This document shows positions 1 through 7,718 of a stretch of 14,718 nucleotides of DNA, piece by piece. The DNA is from an uncultured Eubacteriales bacterium. Its GTDB lineage: Bacteria; Bacillota; Clostridia; Oscillospirales; CAG-272. The position numbers and the translations under genes were made by a program. The stretch spans positions 1-14,718 of the forward strand of contig URZF01000017.1 of the NCBI GenBank assembly GCA_900552255.1, given 5' to 3'. A model generated the notes under the pieces. The model had not been told where the DNA came from and ran no database searches. It saw nothing but the letters and a program-made list of their open reading frames with translations. Position 1 is the first letter of the stretch; every line of letters starts with the position of its first letter.

Positions 1-129
1 CTCGGAATCGAATATGTCATTGATGGTATCGGTTTTCTGGTTGCCGTATTCAGTGCCGGTCGAACAGCAAAGCTTATGGCTTCGGTGCGGCAGGGAGACA
101 CCTCGGAAAAAATCCGGAACCAGAATTGA
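1..129 (+). CDS. C-terminal end of an unrecognised small membrane protein (partial)
   Basis: Frame 1 is open from the window edge to a TGA at 127-129 and encodes the last 42 residues of a protein whose start lies outside the window. The visible part has a hydrophobic stretch (about residues 5-19, GIGFLVAVFSAG core) that could be a membrane helix. A short polar, basic tail follows and ends in NQN. The next gene starts 35 bases later on the same strand with its own strong ribosome binding site, and I see no terminator between them, so the two are probably co-transcribed. I do not recognise the family. Clostridial DUF3267 genes often sit beside small regulator or membrane genes, but that is background knowledge and does not identify this one. 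Confidence 0.55.
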   Translation, partial: LGIEYVIDGIGFLVAVFSAGRTAKLMASVRQGDTSEKIRNQN

Positions 130-153
130 AATCGACTCGCTTTTGTAAAAAAT

Positions 154-160
154 AGGAGGA
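154..160 (+). promoter_or_regulatory. Ribosome binding site of the DUF3267 gene
   Basis: AGGAGGA lies four bases before the ATG at 165. It is a full match to the anti-Shine-Dalgarno sequence and fixes the start. Confidence 0.85.
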
Positions 161-164
161 CATC

Positions 165-758
165 ATGGACGATAAACAGCGAACAGAGCGTTTCCGGCAG
201 ACAAAGGAAATGCTGGAAGAAGAGGGCTATGGCGGACAGGAGTGCACCATTTCTGTGCTTCGGGCCAATGTGATGGCATTTGTGACGGCCGGACCTGTTG
301 CCGTTTTGTGCGCGCTTATTTTCTTTTTTGTAAACGACGGCATATCCTTTCGGTTTGACATATGGGAGCTTTTTGTCATGCTTCTCATTTTCATTGCGTC
401 GATCTTTATCCATGAAGGACTGCATGGCCTCACATGGTCGCGTTTTTCAGAAAACGGCTGGCGGGATATTCATATCGGCGTCATGTGGGAAAAATTGACG
501 CCGTTCTGCTGCTGTATGAAGCCCTTGACTTTCGGGAAATATCTCCTCGGTGGACTGATGCCGTTTTTGGTTCTTGGACTTGGATTGTTTCTGGTGGCTT
601 TATTCGCGAAAAATGAAATGCTTTTGCTGTGTAGTTTATATAATATCCTATGTGCCGGCGGTGATACGACGATCGCTTGTATCCTGTTAAAGCATAGACA
701 TGCCGTTATCATCGATCATCCGACGGAGTGCGGCTTTTGGGCGTTTGAAAAAGAATGA
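165..758 (+). CDS. DUF3267-family membrane protein, putative zinc metalloprotease
   Basis: This 197-residue integral membrane protein has hydrophobic segments at about residues 36-56, 67-82, 124-148 and 151-174. The motif HEGLH (83-87) lies at the end of the second segment and fits the HExxH zinc-binding signature of membrane-embedded peptidases. A Gly-Gly-Asp motif at 165-167, in the last membrane segment, is a candidate third metal ligand. This pattern matches the DUF3267 family, which is annotated as putative zincins with no well-defined substrate. The N-terminal 30 residues are charged and probably cytosolic. The start is fixed by AGGAGG four bases upstream. The gene follows a partial membrane-protein gene by 35 bases and ends at a strong hairpin. 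The fold assignment rests on motif and topology only. Peptidase activity is inferred and the substrate is unknown. Confidence 0.8.
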   Translation: MDDKQRTERFRQTKEMLEEEGYGGQECTISVLRANVMAFVTAGPVAVLCALIFFFVNDGISFRFDIWELFVMLLIFIASIFIHEGLHGLTWSRFSENGWRDIHIGVMWEKLTPFCCCMKPLTFGKYLLGGLMPFLVLGLGLFLVALFAKNEMLLLCSLYNILCAGGDTTIACILLKHRHAVIIDHPTECGFWAFEKE

Positions 759-760
759 AA

Positions 761-802
761 AAAGGCTCGTGGAGGCTGTTTATGAGCCTCTCGCGAGCCT
801 TT
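761..802. terminator. Bidirectional terminator between convergent genes
   Basis: An outer perfect 9-bp stem, AAAGGCTCG (761-769) with CGAGCCTTT (794-802), encloses an inner stem, GAGGCT (772-777) with AGCCTC (785-790). On the plus strand a T-run (807-812) follows. On the minus strand the hairpin is followed by TTTCATTCTTTTTC. It begins three bases after the DUF3267 stop, and its right arm overlaps the rsgA stop codon, so it can serve both convergent units. Confidence 0.85.
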
Positions 803-1733
803 ATGATTTTTTGTCCCACGGGCGTTTTCCCGCAAGATCCGCATAGATGGAAAGGTAACTGTCATGCCTTTCTTTTGCGATCTCCCCGCGCGCGACCGCT
901 TCTATGACGGCGCAGTCCGTTTCCTTGGTGTGGGAGCAGTCCGTATAGCGGCAGCCGCCCAGATATTTTTCAAATTCCGGAAAGCAGTGCGGAAGATCCT
1001 CCACGGTATAAAAGTCGAATTCGATAAAATCCAGCATGGAGAAGCCGGGCGTGTCCGCGACATATGCGTTTTTGCCCGCCCCTGAAGGTGCCCGCATCGG
1101 ATACAGCGTGACGCTGCGCGTGGTATGGCGCCCTCGTGCGATCTTTTCGGACAGTCTGCCGGTATCAAGAGAAAGCGACGGAAAAAGCGCGTTCATAAGC
1201 GTCGATTTCCCGACGCCGGAAGCCCCTGCAAACGCACAGATGCCAGTTACATCGGAGAGGAAGCTTTGCAGCGGGGCAATACCCGTGCCGTCCGCTGCGG
1301 AGCAGACGAAAACGGGAAAGCCGGCCTTATGATAGATTTCCGCATATTTTTCCGCAAGCTCCGGCGAAACATCGCTTTTGGTGACGACGACGACGGGCTT
1401 TATTTTTTCGTATACCGCGATGGAAAGAAGCTTGTCGAGATACAGCGTGCTCGGTTCCGGCTGTTTCGGAGCGAAAGCGACGAAAAGCGTATCCAAATTC
1501 GCGATCGGCGGACGGATCAGAGAATTTTTCCGCGGACGGATTTCCTCAATAAGGGCTTCTTCGCCGGGATGCTCCGGAGGGCGCACGGCTACGCGGTCAC
1601 CGGCGAGCGGCGACCGGCCTTCGCGGCGGAAAGAGCCTCTTGCGCGGCAGCCGACAGTATCACCGGCGTCGGTCTTGACCGTATAAAGTCCGCCGATGCC
1701 GGATAAAATGATCCCTTCTGTTCTTTCGATCAT
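801..1733 (-). CDS. rsgA: Ribosome small subunit-dependent GTPase A (RsgA/CpgA)
   Basis: RsgA is a cytosolic circularly permuted GTPase that checks and promotes late 30S subunit maturation. The 310 residues show an N-terminal OB-fold (about 1-70) and then a GTPase domain with permuted motif order. TKSD (118-121, G4) comes first, then GASGVGKST (170-178, P-loop), GRHTT (201-205, G2) and DTPG (227-230, G3). The C-terminal zinc knuckle has C261, C266, H268 and C274. The length is normal for the family. The ATG overlaps the TGA of the preceding kinase gene (ATGA, 1730-1733) and has no clear ribosome binding site of its own, which suggests translational coupling. It is the last gene of the operon, and its TAA lies in the terminator stem. 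In B. subtilis the homologue CpgA is phosphorylated by PrkC, in keeping with the gene order here. Confidence 0.97.
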   Translation of the reverse strand: MIERTEGIILSGIGGLYTVKTDAGDTVGCRARGSFRREGRSPLAGDRVAVRPPEHPGEEALIEEIRPRKNSLIRPPIANLDTLFVAFAPKQPEPSTLYLDKLLSIAVYEKIKPVVVVTKSDVSPELAEKYAEIYHKAGFPVFVCSAADGTGIAPLQSFLSDVTGICAFAGASGVGKSTLMNALFPSLSLDTGRLSEKIARGRHTTRSVTLYPMRAPSGAGKNAYVADTPGFSMLDFIEFDFYTVEDLPHCFPEFEKYLGGCRYTDCSHTKETDCAVIEAVARGEIAKERHDSYLSIYADLAGKRPWDKKS

Positions 1734-2947
1734 AGGCGCAGAAATTTGATCGTTTCCGTGAGCATAGCGCGGAAAGAAAACCGTATCTGCTCCATATCGG
1801 CAAGAGGAAACGTGGTTTGTGCAAGCTTGCCGTTATAGAGCGTATTGAAAAGAATCACAAATCCGATGATGGCGAGAACTAAAAATGCAATACAGATTAC
1901 GATGACGACGGAGAATGGGACGTATTCCGGCGACCGTTTTTTCTTTCTTACCGGAGCGGCGCTCTGCCGCTTGGGTGGAGGCGTGAGATTCGGCTTTGAT
2001 GCACGTCCGGCGTTTTGCTCCTGTTTGTCCGGAAATACCGTGGTGCGCTTGATCGCGACCTCCGCCGTAGGCGTGCGGGGCGCGGGCGTCTGCTTCTGAA
2101 AGATCGTGGTCGGGTCCTTTTTGATCCGGTAGATATGGCGGAGCATTTGAGAGGCGCTCTGATACCGGTTCACGACATCCTTTTCCATCGCACAGAGAAT
2201 GATCTGCTCGATGCCGAGCGGGAGCCTCGGATTCAGCCTTGTCGGCGGAATCGGCGTGTCGCTGATGTGTTTGAGCATGATGCCATAGGAGTTTTCCGCG
2301 AGAAACGGGAGCCTGCCCGTCACCATTTCATAGAACATGACGCCGAGGGAGTAGATATCGCTTCTCTCGTCGATTTTTTTGCCTTTGGCCTGTTCCGGAC
2401 TGATATAGTAGATCGTACCGATGGCATGATCGACCATTGTGACCGTTTCCGCATTCGGAATTTTCGCGATTCCGAAATCCGCGACCTTGATGATACCGCC
2501 CTCCATGACCATAATGTTCTGCGGCTTGATGTCCCTGTGAATGACGCCCTTCATATGGGCGTGATCGAGGGCAAGCAGAATTTGGGAGATAAATTCCGTC
2601 GCCTCCCGCCAGTCAAGCGCGCCCTTGCGGTTCATATATTCGCGAAGCGTGATGCCGCTGATATATTCCATCACGATGAATTTGTGGTCGGTTTTGACCG
2701 ATACATCGAGAATTTTCACGATATTCGGATGATTCAGCATCGCGACGGCCTTGGATTCGTTGATAAAGCGGCGCAGCGCCTGCGTGTTGTCGGAGATGGA
2801 ATCCTTGAGCATTTTGAGCGCGACGCGCTTATTTGTCATGAGATCGGTGGCCTCATAGACGATCGCCATTCCGCCGACGCCGATGGTGCGGTTGATTTTG
2901 TATCGTCCGTCAAAGACCTCGCCGATGTTTTTTTTGAAGACGTCCAT
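1730..2947 (-). CDS. prkC: Hanks-type Ser/Thr protein kinase (PrkC/StkP-like) without PASTA repeats
   Basis: This membrane-anchored Ser/Thr kinase has 405 residues. The kinase domain (about 15-275) shows a glycine-rich loop IGVGGM (22-27), catalytic lysine VALK (K45), HRDIKPQN (137-144, catalytic D139), DFG (157-159) and SPE (183-185). A proline- and lysine-rich juxtamembrane linker (about 280-340) leads to one membrane helix (about 344-367). Only 38 residues then remain, whereas typical Firmicutes PrkC proteins carry several extracellular PASTA domains that bind muropeptides. The reading frame extends 60 codons upstream, but those overlap the phosphatase gene. I chose ATG 2945-2947 because it begins the conserved region and follows an AGAGGG-type site. 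It lies 19 bases after the phosphatase stop and overlaps rsgA by four bases. The kinase assignment is secure. How it would sense a signal is unclear. Confidence 0.95.
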   Translation of the reverse strand: MDVFKKNIGEVFDGRYKINRTIGVGGMAIVYEATDLMTNKRVALKMLKDSISDNTQALRRFINESKAVAMLNHPNIVKILDVSVKTDHKFIVMEYISGITLREYMNRKGALDWREATEFISQILLALDHAHMKGVIHRDIKPQNIMVMEGGIIKVADFGIAKIPNAETVTMVDHAIGTIYYISPEQAKGKKIDERSDIYSLGVMFYEMVTGRLPFLAENSYGIMLKHISDTPIPPTRLNPRLPLGIEQIILCAMEKDVVNRYQSASQMLRHIYRIKKDPTTIFQKQTPAPRTPTAEVAIKRTTVFPDKQEQNAGRASKPNLTPPPKRQSAAPVRKKKRSPEYVPFSVVIVICIAFLVLAIIGFVILFNTLYNGKLAQTTFPLADMEQIRFSFRAMLTETIKFLRL

Positions 2948-2966
2948 TTTCTTTCCCTCTCGATGC

Positions 2967-3746
2967 TCAGAATTTGGCGAGAACGGCGGTGATGTTGTCG
3001 GCGCCGCCCTTGGCGTTTGCATATGCGATGAGCATATCGGCTTTTTTGGATAGGTCGATCTCCGGAGAGGAGCGGGAACGGGACATGGAGCCATATAGGA
3101 TATCGACAAGGATTTTGTTGTCCGCATAATTGGAGAGTCCGTCCGAGCAGAGAAGCAGATAACCGCTTTCCCACGGCTCGAGCGGCGCGCTGAAGAAGTC
3201 GACGTCGAGCTTTTCTCCGACGCCGACCGCGCGGGTAATCACATTCTTGCGCGGATAATATTTTGCTTCGTCCGGCGTCAGCTTGCCGTTGTCGATTAAG
3301 TACTGGACAAAGGAGTGATCCTTTGTGACCTGCTTGGCCTCATATCTTGTTACAATGTAAAGGCGGCTGTCTCCGATGTTGATGGCGTAGAACCAACCCT
3401 TAAAGAGGATCGCCGCGACGAGCGTCGTCCCCATTCCGTGATATTCGTCATATTGGCTGGATAGATGGAAGATCACCGAATTGGCTTCGGAGGCGGCGCA
3501 GACGAGCGTGTAACGGATAAATTCGAGGATTCGGTCGGGCTTTTCTTCAAGGCAGGGAGAGGCGATGATCTTGCTGCAAAAAACCTCGACGGCGTTTTTG
3601 CTCGCGATTTCCCCCGCCTTATGTCCGCCCATACCGTCGCACACGACGAGCAGTACGGCGTCGCCGCCCCAAATGCTGATGCAGCGGAAACTGTCCTGAT
3701 TGATCTGCCGACGCATGCCGACGTCGCTTTTTCCGCAAAAATACAT
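2967..3746 (-). CDS. prpC: PP2C-family Ser/Thr protein phosphatase (PrpC/Stp)
   Basis: This cytosolic metal-dependent phosphatase reverses Ser/Thr phosphorylation and is the usual partner of the PrkC-type kinase. The 259 residues contain the PP2C motifs in order: NQD (16-18), CDGMGGH (36-42, metal-binding D37), GMGTT (104-108), GDSR (125-128), TKDHS (141-145), ITRAVG (170-175), SDGL (201-204) and GGADNIT (247-253). It spans the whole domain with no extra module or membrane segment, as usual for bacterial Stp. The ATG is preceded by AAAGGAAT. The kinase gene starts 19 bases after its stop, so the pair is translated from one message. The 61 bases between rlmN and this gene hold no terminator that I can see. 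Confidence 0.96.
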   Translation of the reverse strand: MYFCGKSDVGMRRQINQDSFRCISIWGGDAVLLVVCDGMGGHKAGEIASKNAVEVFCSKIIASPCLEEKPDRILEFIRYTLVCAASEANSVIFHLSSQYDEYHGMGTTLVAAILFKGWFYAINIGDSRLYIVTRYEAKQVTKDHSFVQYLIDNGKLTPDEAKYYPRKNVITRAVGVGEKLDVDFFSAPLEPWESGYLLLCSDGLSNYADNKILVDILYGSMSRSRSSPEIDLSKKADMLIAYANAKGGADNITAVLAKF

Positions 3747-3807
3747 GTATGGATTCCTTTCAAAGGTTCAGATTTTTTGATAAAAATACATGGAACCGCT
3801 CTGGCGA

Positions 3808-4842
3808 TTATTCCTTTTCCCCGGCGCGCAGCTGTCCGCAGGAGGCGTCGATGTCCGAACCGAGCCTGCGGCGCACCGTCGCCGTGATCCGGCGCGCTTC
3901 CAGCGCTGCGGCAAATTCCCGGACGCCCTGTCTGTCGCTGGGCTGAAAGCCGCGCTCGTGCACGGGATTCACCGGAATCAGATTCACATGGAGCGGCATG
4001 CCGGCGCAGTAGCGGTACAGCGTGTCCGCGAGCTTTTCCGCATCCTGCCTGCCGTCGTTTTTGCCGCGGACAAGCGTATATTCAAAGGAGATTCGCCGCC
4101 CGGTTTTTTCAAAATAATCGCGGCAGGCGGCGAGAAGCTCGGCGATGTTCCATCTTTTGTTCACCGGCATCAGGGATGAACGGGTCTTATCGTCCGCCGC
4201 GTGCAGGGAGATGGAAAGCGTGATCGGCAGATTTTCCTCCGCGAGGCGGCGGATCCCGTCCACAAGTCCGCAGGTGGAAAGCGAGATATGGCGGTAGCCG
4301 ATGTTGAGGCCGTCGGGAGAGCCTACGAGCCGCAGGAATTTTATCACGTTATCATAGTTGTCGAGCGGCTCGCCGATTCCCATGAGCACGACGCCGGAAA
4401 TCCGCTCGCCGGTATCTTTTTCAGCCGCTATAATCTGTGCGAGCATTTCGGAGGGAAGGAGACGTCTGGAAAGTCCCCGCAGGGTGGAGGCGCAGAAGGC
4501 GCAGCCCATCGGACAGCCGGCCTCCGTGGAAATGCAGAGCGTGTTGCCGTGCTTATATCGCATAAAGACGGATTCGATTTTTTCCCCGTCGTATAGCTCG
4601 AATAGATATTTGATCGTTCCGTCGGCGGAAACGAGCCTGCGCGAGACGGCCGCACCGGCGATAAAAGCAGTCTTGTCCAGCTTCTCCCGCAGTGTCTTCG
4701 GCAGATTTTTCATTTCGGAGAAGTCCGCGCCGCGTATCAGCCATTCCATGATTTGAGCCGCGCGGAATTTTGGTTCTCCGAGCGTCAGAATGAAATCACA
4801 AAGCTCGGCCTTTGTCATGCTTAAGATGTCTGCCTTGTCCAT
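3808..4842 (-). CDS. rlmN: Dual-specificity 23S rRNA/tRNA adenine C2-methyltransferase (RlmN)
   Basis: RlmN is a radical SAM enzyme that methylates C2 of adenosine 2503 in 23S rRNA and, in some bacteria, adenosine 37 of certain tRNAs. The radical SAM cluster motif CPMGCAFC is present (cysteines 110, 114 and 117). C103, seven residues earlier, and C335 in the C-terminal SCGQL match the positions of the two conserved cysteines used in methyl transfer. GEPL and SLHA motifs typical of the family are also present. An ATG 21 bases upstream (4861-4863) is in frame, but it lacks a ribosome binding site. ATG 4840-4842 has GAGGAA six bases before it and gives 344 residues, so I prefer it. It follows rsmB by 39 bases in the operon. 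Confidence 0.96.
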   Translation of the reverse strand: MDKADILSMTKAELCDFILTLGEPKFRAAQIMEWLIRGADFSEMKNLPKTLREKLDKTAFIAGAAVSRRLVSADGTIKYLFELYDGEKIESVFMRYKHGNTLCISTEAGCPMGCAFCASTLRGLSRRLLPSEMLAQIIAAEKDTGERISGVVLMGIGEPLDNYDNVIKFLRLVGSPDGLNIGYRHISLSTCGLVDGIRRLAEENLPITLSISLHAADDKTRSSLMPVNKRWNIAELLAACRDYFEKTGRRISFEYTLVRGKNDGRQDAEKLADTLYRYCAGMPLHVNLIPVNPVHERGFQPSDRQGVREFAAALEARRITATVRRRLGSDIDASCGQLRAGEKE

Positions 4843-4881
4843 GTTTGATTCCTCATGCCGCATTTGCGGCGCAGATTTTGT

Positions 4882-6198
4882 TTAATCCTTCTTTTTAAGC
4901 TTTGCGATAAAAAAACCGTCCGTTCCGTATTCGTGCGGCAGAATTTCCAGTATGCCGTCCGAATGGAGCGTGCCCGCCTCAAACGGACAAAACGAAAAGT
5001 CCGAATGTTCGTTCAAAAATCGTTTGAGGACGTCATGATTTTCGGCGGGATTCAGTGTACAGGTGGAATAAACGAGGGTTCCGCCGTTTTTTAGGTACTG
5101 CGCGCTGGTTTTGAGAATCCGATATTGCAGCTCCGGCAGCTTTTGCACGTCGTTCTCCGATTTGTAGCGGATATCGGGCTTTTTGGCGAGCACGCCGAGT
5201 CCGGAGCAGGGAACGTCGCAGAGAATCCGGTCAAAGCGCGGCATATCTTCCCTTGAGACGGCTGCATTTTGTACGCCCGTTTCTATAATGGTGATTCCGA
5301 GTGAAGCGGCCCCCTTTTCGATTAGAGGGAGCTTGTTTTTGTGCAAATCGAAGGAGCAGATTCGGCCGGTGTTTTGCATGGCCATCGCCATGCCGAAGCT
5401 TTTTCCGCCGGGACAGGCGCAGGCGTCGAGCACGGCTTCTCCCGGCTGTATGTCCATCGCGAGGACGCACAGCGCGGAGGCTTCGTCCTGAACGAAGTAT
5501 CTGCCCTCAAGCGACGAGAGCCTGTTTAACGGAAGCGCGCCGGCAAGCCGGATGCTATTCGGGGAAAGCGCGCTTTGTCGGGCGTCGATTCCGGAGGCTG
5601 CAAGGAGGGATAAAAATTCGGACGGCGTATTTTTTAAGGTATTGACCGTTAGCGTCATCGCAGGAGGGACGTTTAGGGTTTTCAATATCTTCTCCGCCGT
5701 TTCCACTCCGTAAGTATCGCACCAAAGCCGGCAGATCCATTCGGGAACGGAATAGAGGATGGAAAGCGCTTTGATGGGGTCCTTCGTTCTATCGGGGAGG
5801 GAAAGCTCCTGTTTCCGCCTGAGAAAGCTGCGCAGCACCGCGTTGATGAAGCTTTCGCTGTTCTTTTTGGCATAAAATCTGCCGGCAAGCTTTACGCTTT
5901 CGTTGACGGCGGCGGATTCCGGAATTTTGTTTATATAAAGGAGCTGATAAAGCCCGATGCGCAGGATCACGCGGATATTGATGTCGATTTCATGCTCCGG
6001 CCTGTCCGAGAGCATCGCGATATAGTAATCGAGCGTGAGCTTTCGTTCGATCACACCATAAAACAGCGCGGTATAAAGCGCTTTTTCGGCGCCCTCCAAA
6101 TGATTGCGCTCGATCGAGTAGGAAAGCTCGATATTGGAGTAAACGCCGTGATTTTCGTATTTTAAAAGCGACAAAAAGGCGGCTTCTCTTGCGTTCAT
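4882..6198 (-). CDS. rsmB: 16S rRNA (cytosine-967 C5)-methyltransferase (RsmB)
   Basis: RsmB uses SAM to methylate C967 in 16S rRNA. An N-terminal NusB-like helical RNA-binding domain spans about residues 1-130. The Rossmann methyltransferase domain follows, with SAM-binding DACACPGGKS (258-267), DVPCSGLG (328-335, first active-site cysteine C331) and STCTLNP (378-384, nucleophile C380). Length, 438 residues, is normal. Two in-frame ATGs compete. The one at 6208-6210 has only a weak site. The one at 6196-6198 has GGAG six bases upstream and gives the usual MNARE-type beginning, so I chose it. The gene follows fmt by 58 bases and precedes rlmN by 39, as in the B. subtilis cluster. Confidence 0.95.
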   Translation of the reverse strand: MNAREAAFLSLLKYENHGVYSNIELSYSIERNHLEGAEKALYTALFYGVIERKLTLDYYIAMLSDRPEHEIDINIRVILRIGLYQLLYINKIPESAAVNESVKLAGRFYAKKNSESFINAVLRSFLRRKQELSLPDRTKDPIKALSILYSVPEWICRLWCDTYGVETAEKILKTLNVPPAMTLTVNTLKNTPSEFLSLLAASGIDARQSALSPNSIRLAGALPLNRLSSLEGRYFVQDEASALCVLAMDIQPGEAVLDACACPGGKSFGMAMAMQNTGRICSFDLHKNKLPLIEKGAASLGITIIETGVQNAAVSREDMPRFDRILCDVPCSGLGVLAKKPDIRYKSENDVQKLPELQYRILKTSAQYLKNGGTLVYSTCTLNPAENHDVLKRFLNEHSDFSFCPFEAGTLHSDGILEILPHEYGTDGFFIAKLKKKD

Positions 6199-6256
6199 GT
6201 GTGTCTCCATACTGCATCCGAATTTTTTCGGGGGCGGCGTTTCTGAAAATTTCCGA

Positions 6257-7198
6257 TCAAAGGAACCTGTCCTCCGGTGTGATTCTGCGGCCGCGGATAA
6301 AATCGCCCGCCGTCATTTCCTTTTTACCCTCAGGGATCAGGCGCTCGATGAGGATTCTGCCGTCCTTGCAGTTGACGGCGAGCGTGCCGGCTCCTTTTGC
6401 GGAAAGCGCGGATACCGTGCCGGGCGCCCCGTCCGGCGCATCGCCCGCGCATTTTGCCGCCGTGATTTTGACCTTGCCGGTGGGAAGCGTCGCTTCGGCG
6501 CCGGGGACGGGAGAGAACGCGCGGATTTTGTTGATGATTTCCGCCGCCGGCGCGTCAAAAGAGAGGAGCCTGTCCTCTTTTTCGATTTTGGCGGCATAAG
6601 TCGCAAGCGTGTCATTTTGCTTTTCGGCATGAGCCGTGCCGCGGAAAAGCTGTTCCATCACGTCGGTGATGAGCTCGGCGCCGAGCGCGGCGAGCCTGTC
6701 GTGGATTTCCCCGTAATTTTCTGTGCCGGTAAGGGAAAAGGAGGCTTTTTTATACATGTCGCCCGTGTCGATTCCCGCTTCCATTTTCATAATGGTGACG
6801 CCGACCTCCGTCTCGCCCGCGAGGATCGCGCGCTGAATGGGAGCCGCGCCGCGGTATTTCGGAAGCAGAGACGCGTGGATGTTGATGCAGCCGAAGCGCG
6901 GTGCGTCCAGCACATATGCGGGCAAAATCCGCCCGTAAGCGGCGACGATGATGATGTCGGGCGCACAGGCGTCGAGCGTTTCGCGGAAATTTTCCGCTTT
7001 CAGGTTGGCCGGCTGATAAACGGGAATCCCCAGGGACTGCGCCAAGATTTTGACCGGCGGCGGCGTCATGGCGTGTCCGCGGTTTTTCGGCGTGTCCTGT
7101 CTTGTCACGGCGCCGACGACTTCATTCGGATAGGCTTTCGCGATAGCGGCAAGCGCCGCCGCCGCAAATTCCGGCGTGCCCATAAACAGAATTCTCAT
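6257..7198 (-). CDS. fmt: Methionyl-tRNA formyltransferase (Fmt)
   Basis: Fmt transfers a formyl group from 10-formyl-tetrahydrofolate to Met-tRNA of the initiator type. The 313-residue protein begins with the hydrolase-like fold MRILFMGTPEF and carries the formyltransferase signature around NIHASLLPKYRG (106-117). The catalytic triad N106, H108 and D144 sits at the same numbers as in E. coli Fmt. A C-terminal OB-like domain (about 210-310) ends with GRRI. The ATG overlaps the TGA of def (ATGA, 7195-7198), so the formylase and deformylase are translationally coupled. Confidence 0.97.
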   Translation of the reverse strand: MRILFMGTPEFAAAALAAIAKAYPNEVVGAVTRQDTPKNRGHAMTPPPVKILAQSLGIPVYQPANLKAENFRETLDACAPDIIIVAAYGRILPAYVLDAPRFGCINIHASLLPKYRGAAPIQRAILAGETEVGVTIMKMEAGIDTGDMYKKASFSLTGTENYGEIHDRLAALGAELITDVMEQLFRGTAHAEKQNDTLATYAAKIEKEDRLLSFDAPAAEIINKIRAFSPVPGAEATLPTGKVKITAAKCAGDAPDGAPGTVSALSAKGAGTLAVNCKDGRILIERLIPEGKKEMTAGDFIRGRRITPEDRFL

Positions 7199-7686
7199 GC
7201 TTCCTCATCCTCGTCGTAGTCTCCATCCTCGTCGGGATAGAGGATTTTTTCCGCTTTGTCGGTGTAGAGGATGCCGTCAAGATGGTCGATCTCATGGCAA
7301 AAGCAGCGTGCGAGCAGCTCCGTGCCCTCATAGGTCTGCATGACGCCGTTTCGGTCGAGCGCGCTCACGCGCACATAGGAGGGACGTTTGACGATACCTT
7401 GCTTGCCGGGGACGGAAAGGCAGCCCTCAGGTCCAGTCATCTCGCCGCTTTGCGCGATGATTTCCGGATTGATAAGCTCCAAAACCTCGCCCGGCGTGAC
7501 CTCGATGACGACGATCCGCCTGAGCACGCCGACCTGCGGCGCGGCAAGGCCGCAGCCGTCCGCACGGCGCATCGTTTCGAGCATATCGTCGAGCAGAGTT
7601 TGGATTCTCGGAGAAATTTCCGTGACCGGTCTGCTCTTTTTGCGCAGAGCGGGATCCTTTTCCGTGAGTATTTTCAGTTGAGCCAT
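7195..7686 (-). CDS. def: Peptide deformylase (Def)
   Basis: Def removes the N-formyl group from nascent proteins. All three deformylase motifs are present: GCGLAAPQVG (44-53), EGCLS (87-91, metal ligand C89) and HEIDH (131-135, metal ligands H131 and H135, catalytic E132). At 163 residues it matches the clostridial short form. An unusual acidic tail (DEDGDYDEDEEA, 152-163) follows the catalytic domain. The ribosome binding region has two AAGGA-like stretches, and the start lies 32 bases after priA. The stop overlaps the fmt start. Confidence 0.97.
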   Translation of the reverse strand: MAQLKILTEKDPALRKKSRPVTEISPRIQTLLDDMLETMRRADGCGLAAPQVGVLRRIVVIEVTPGEVLELINPEIIAQSGEMTGPEGCLSVPGKQGIVKRPSYVRVSALDRNGVMQTYEGTELLARCFCHEIDHLDGILYTDKAEKILYPDEDGDYDEDEEA

Positions 7687-7718
7687 GAAACTATCCTTTC
7701 CTTTTACGGCGTGCCGGG

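Noticed and set aside
2015..2992. Long plus-strand open frame of 325 codons opposite the kinase gene
   Set aside because: It is antisense to a clear kinase gene and rich in Asp, Arg and His, as expected from the reverse complement of GC-biased codons. It has no recognisable domain.
2948..3127. In-frame 60-residue N-terminal extension of the Ser/Thr kinase
   Set aside because: It overlaps the end of the phosphatase gene, is proline- and serine-rich without family similarity, and the start at 2947 has its own ribosome binding site and begins the conserved region.
3765..3797. GGTTC/GAACC inverted repeat between rlmN and the phosphatase gene as a terminator
   Set aside because: The stem is five pairs with a large AT-rich loop, with no T-tract in the direction of transcription, so read-through of the operon is expected.
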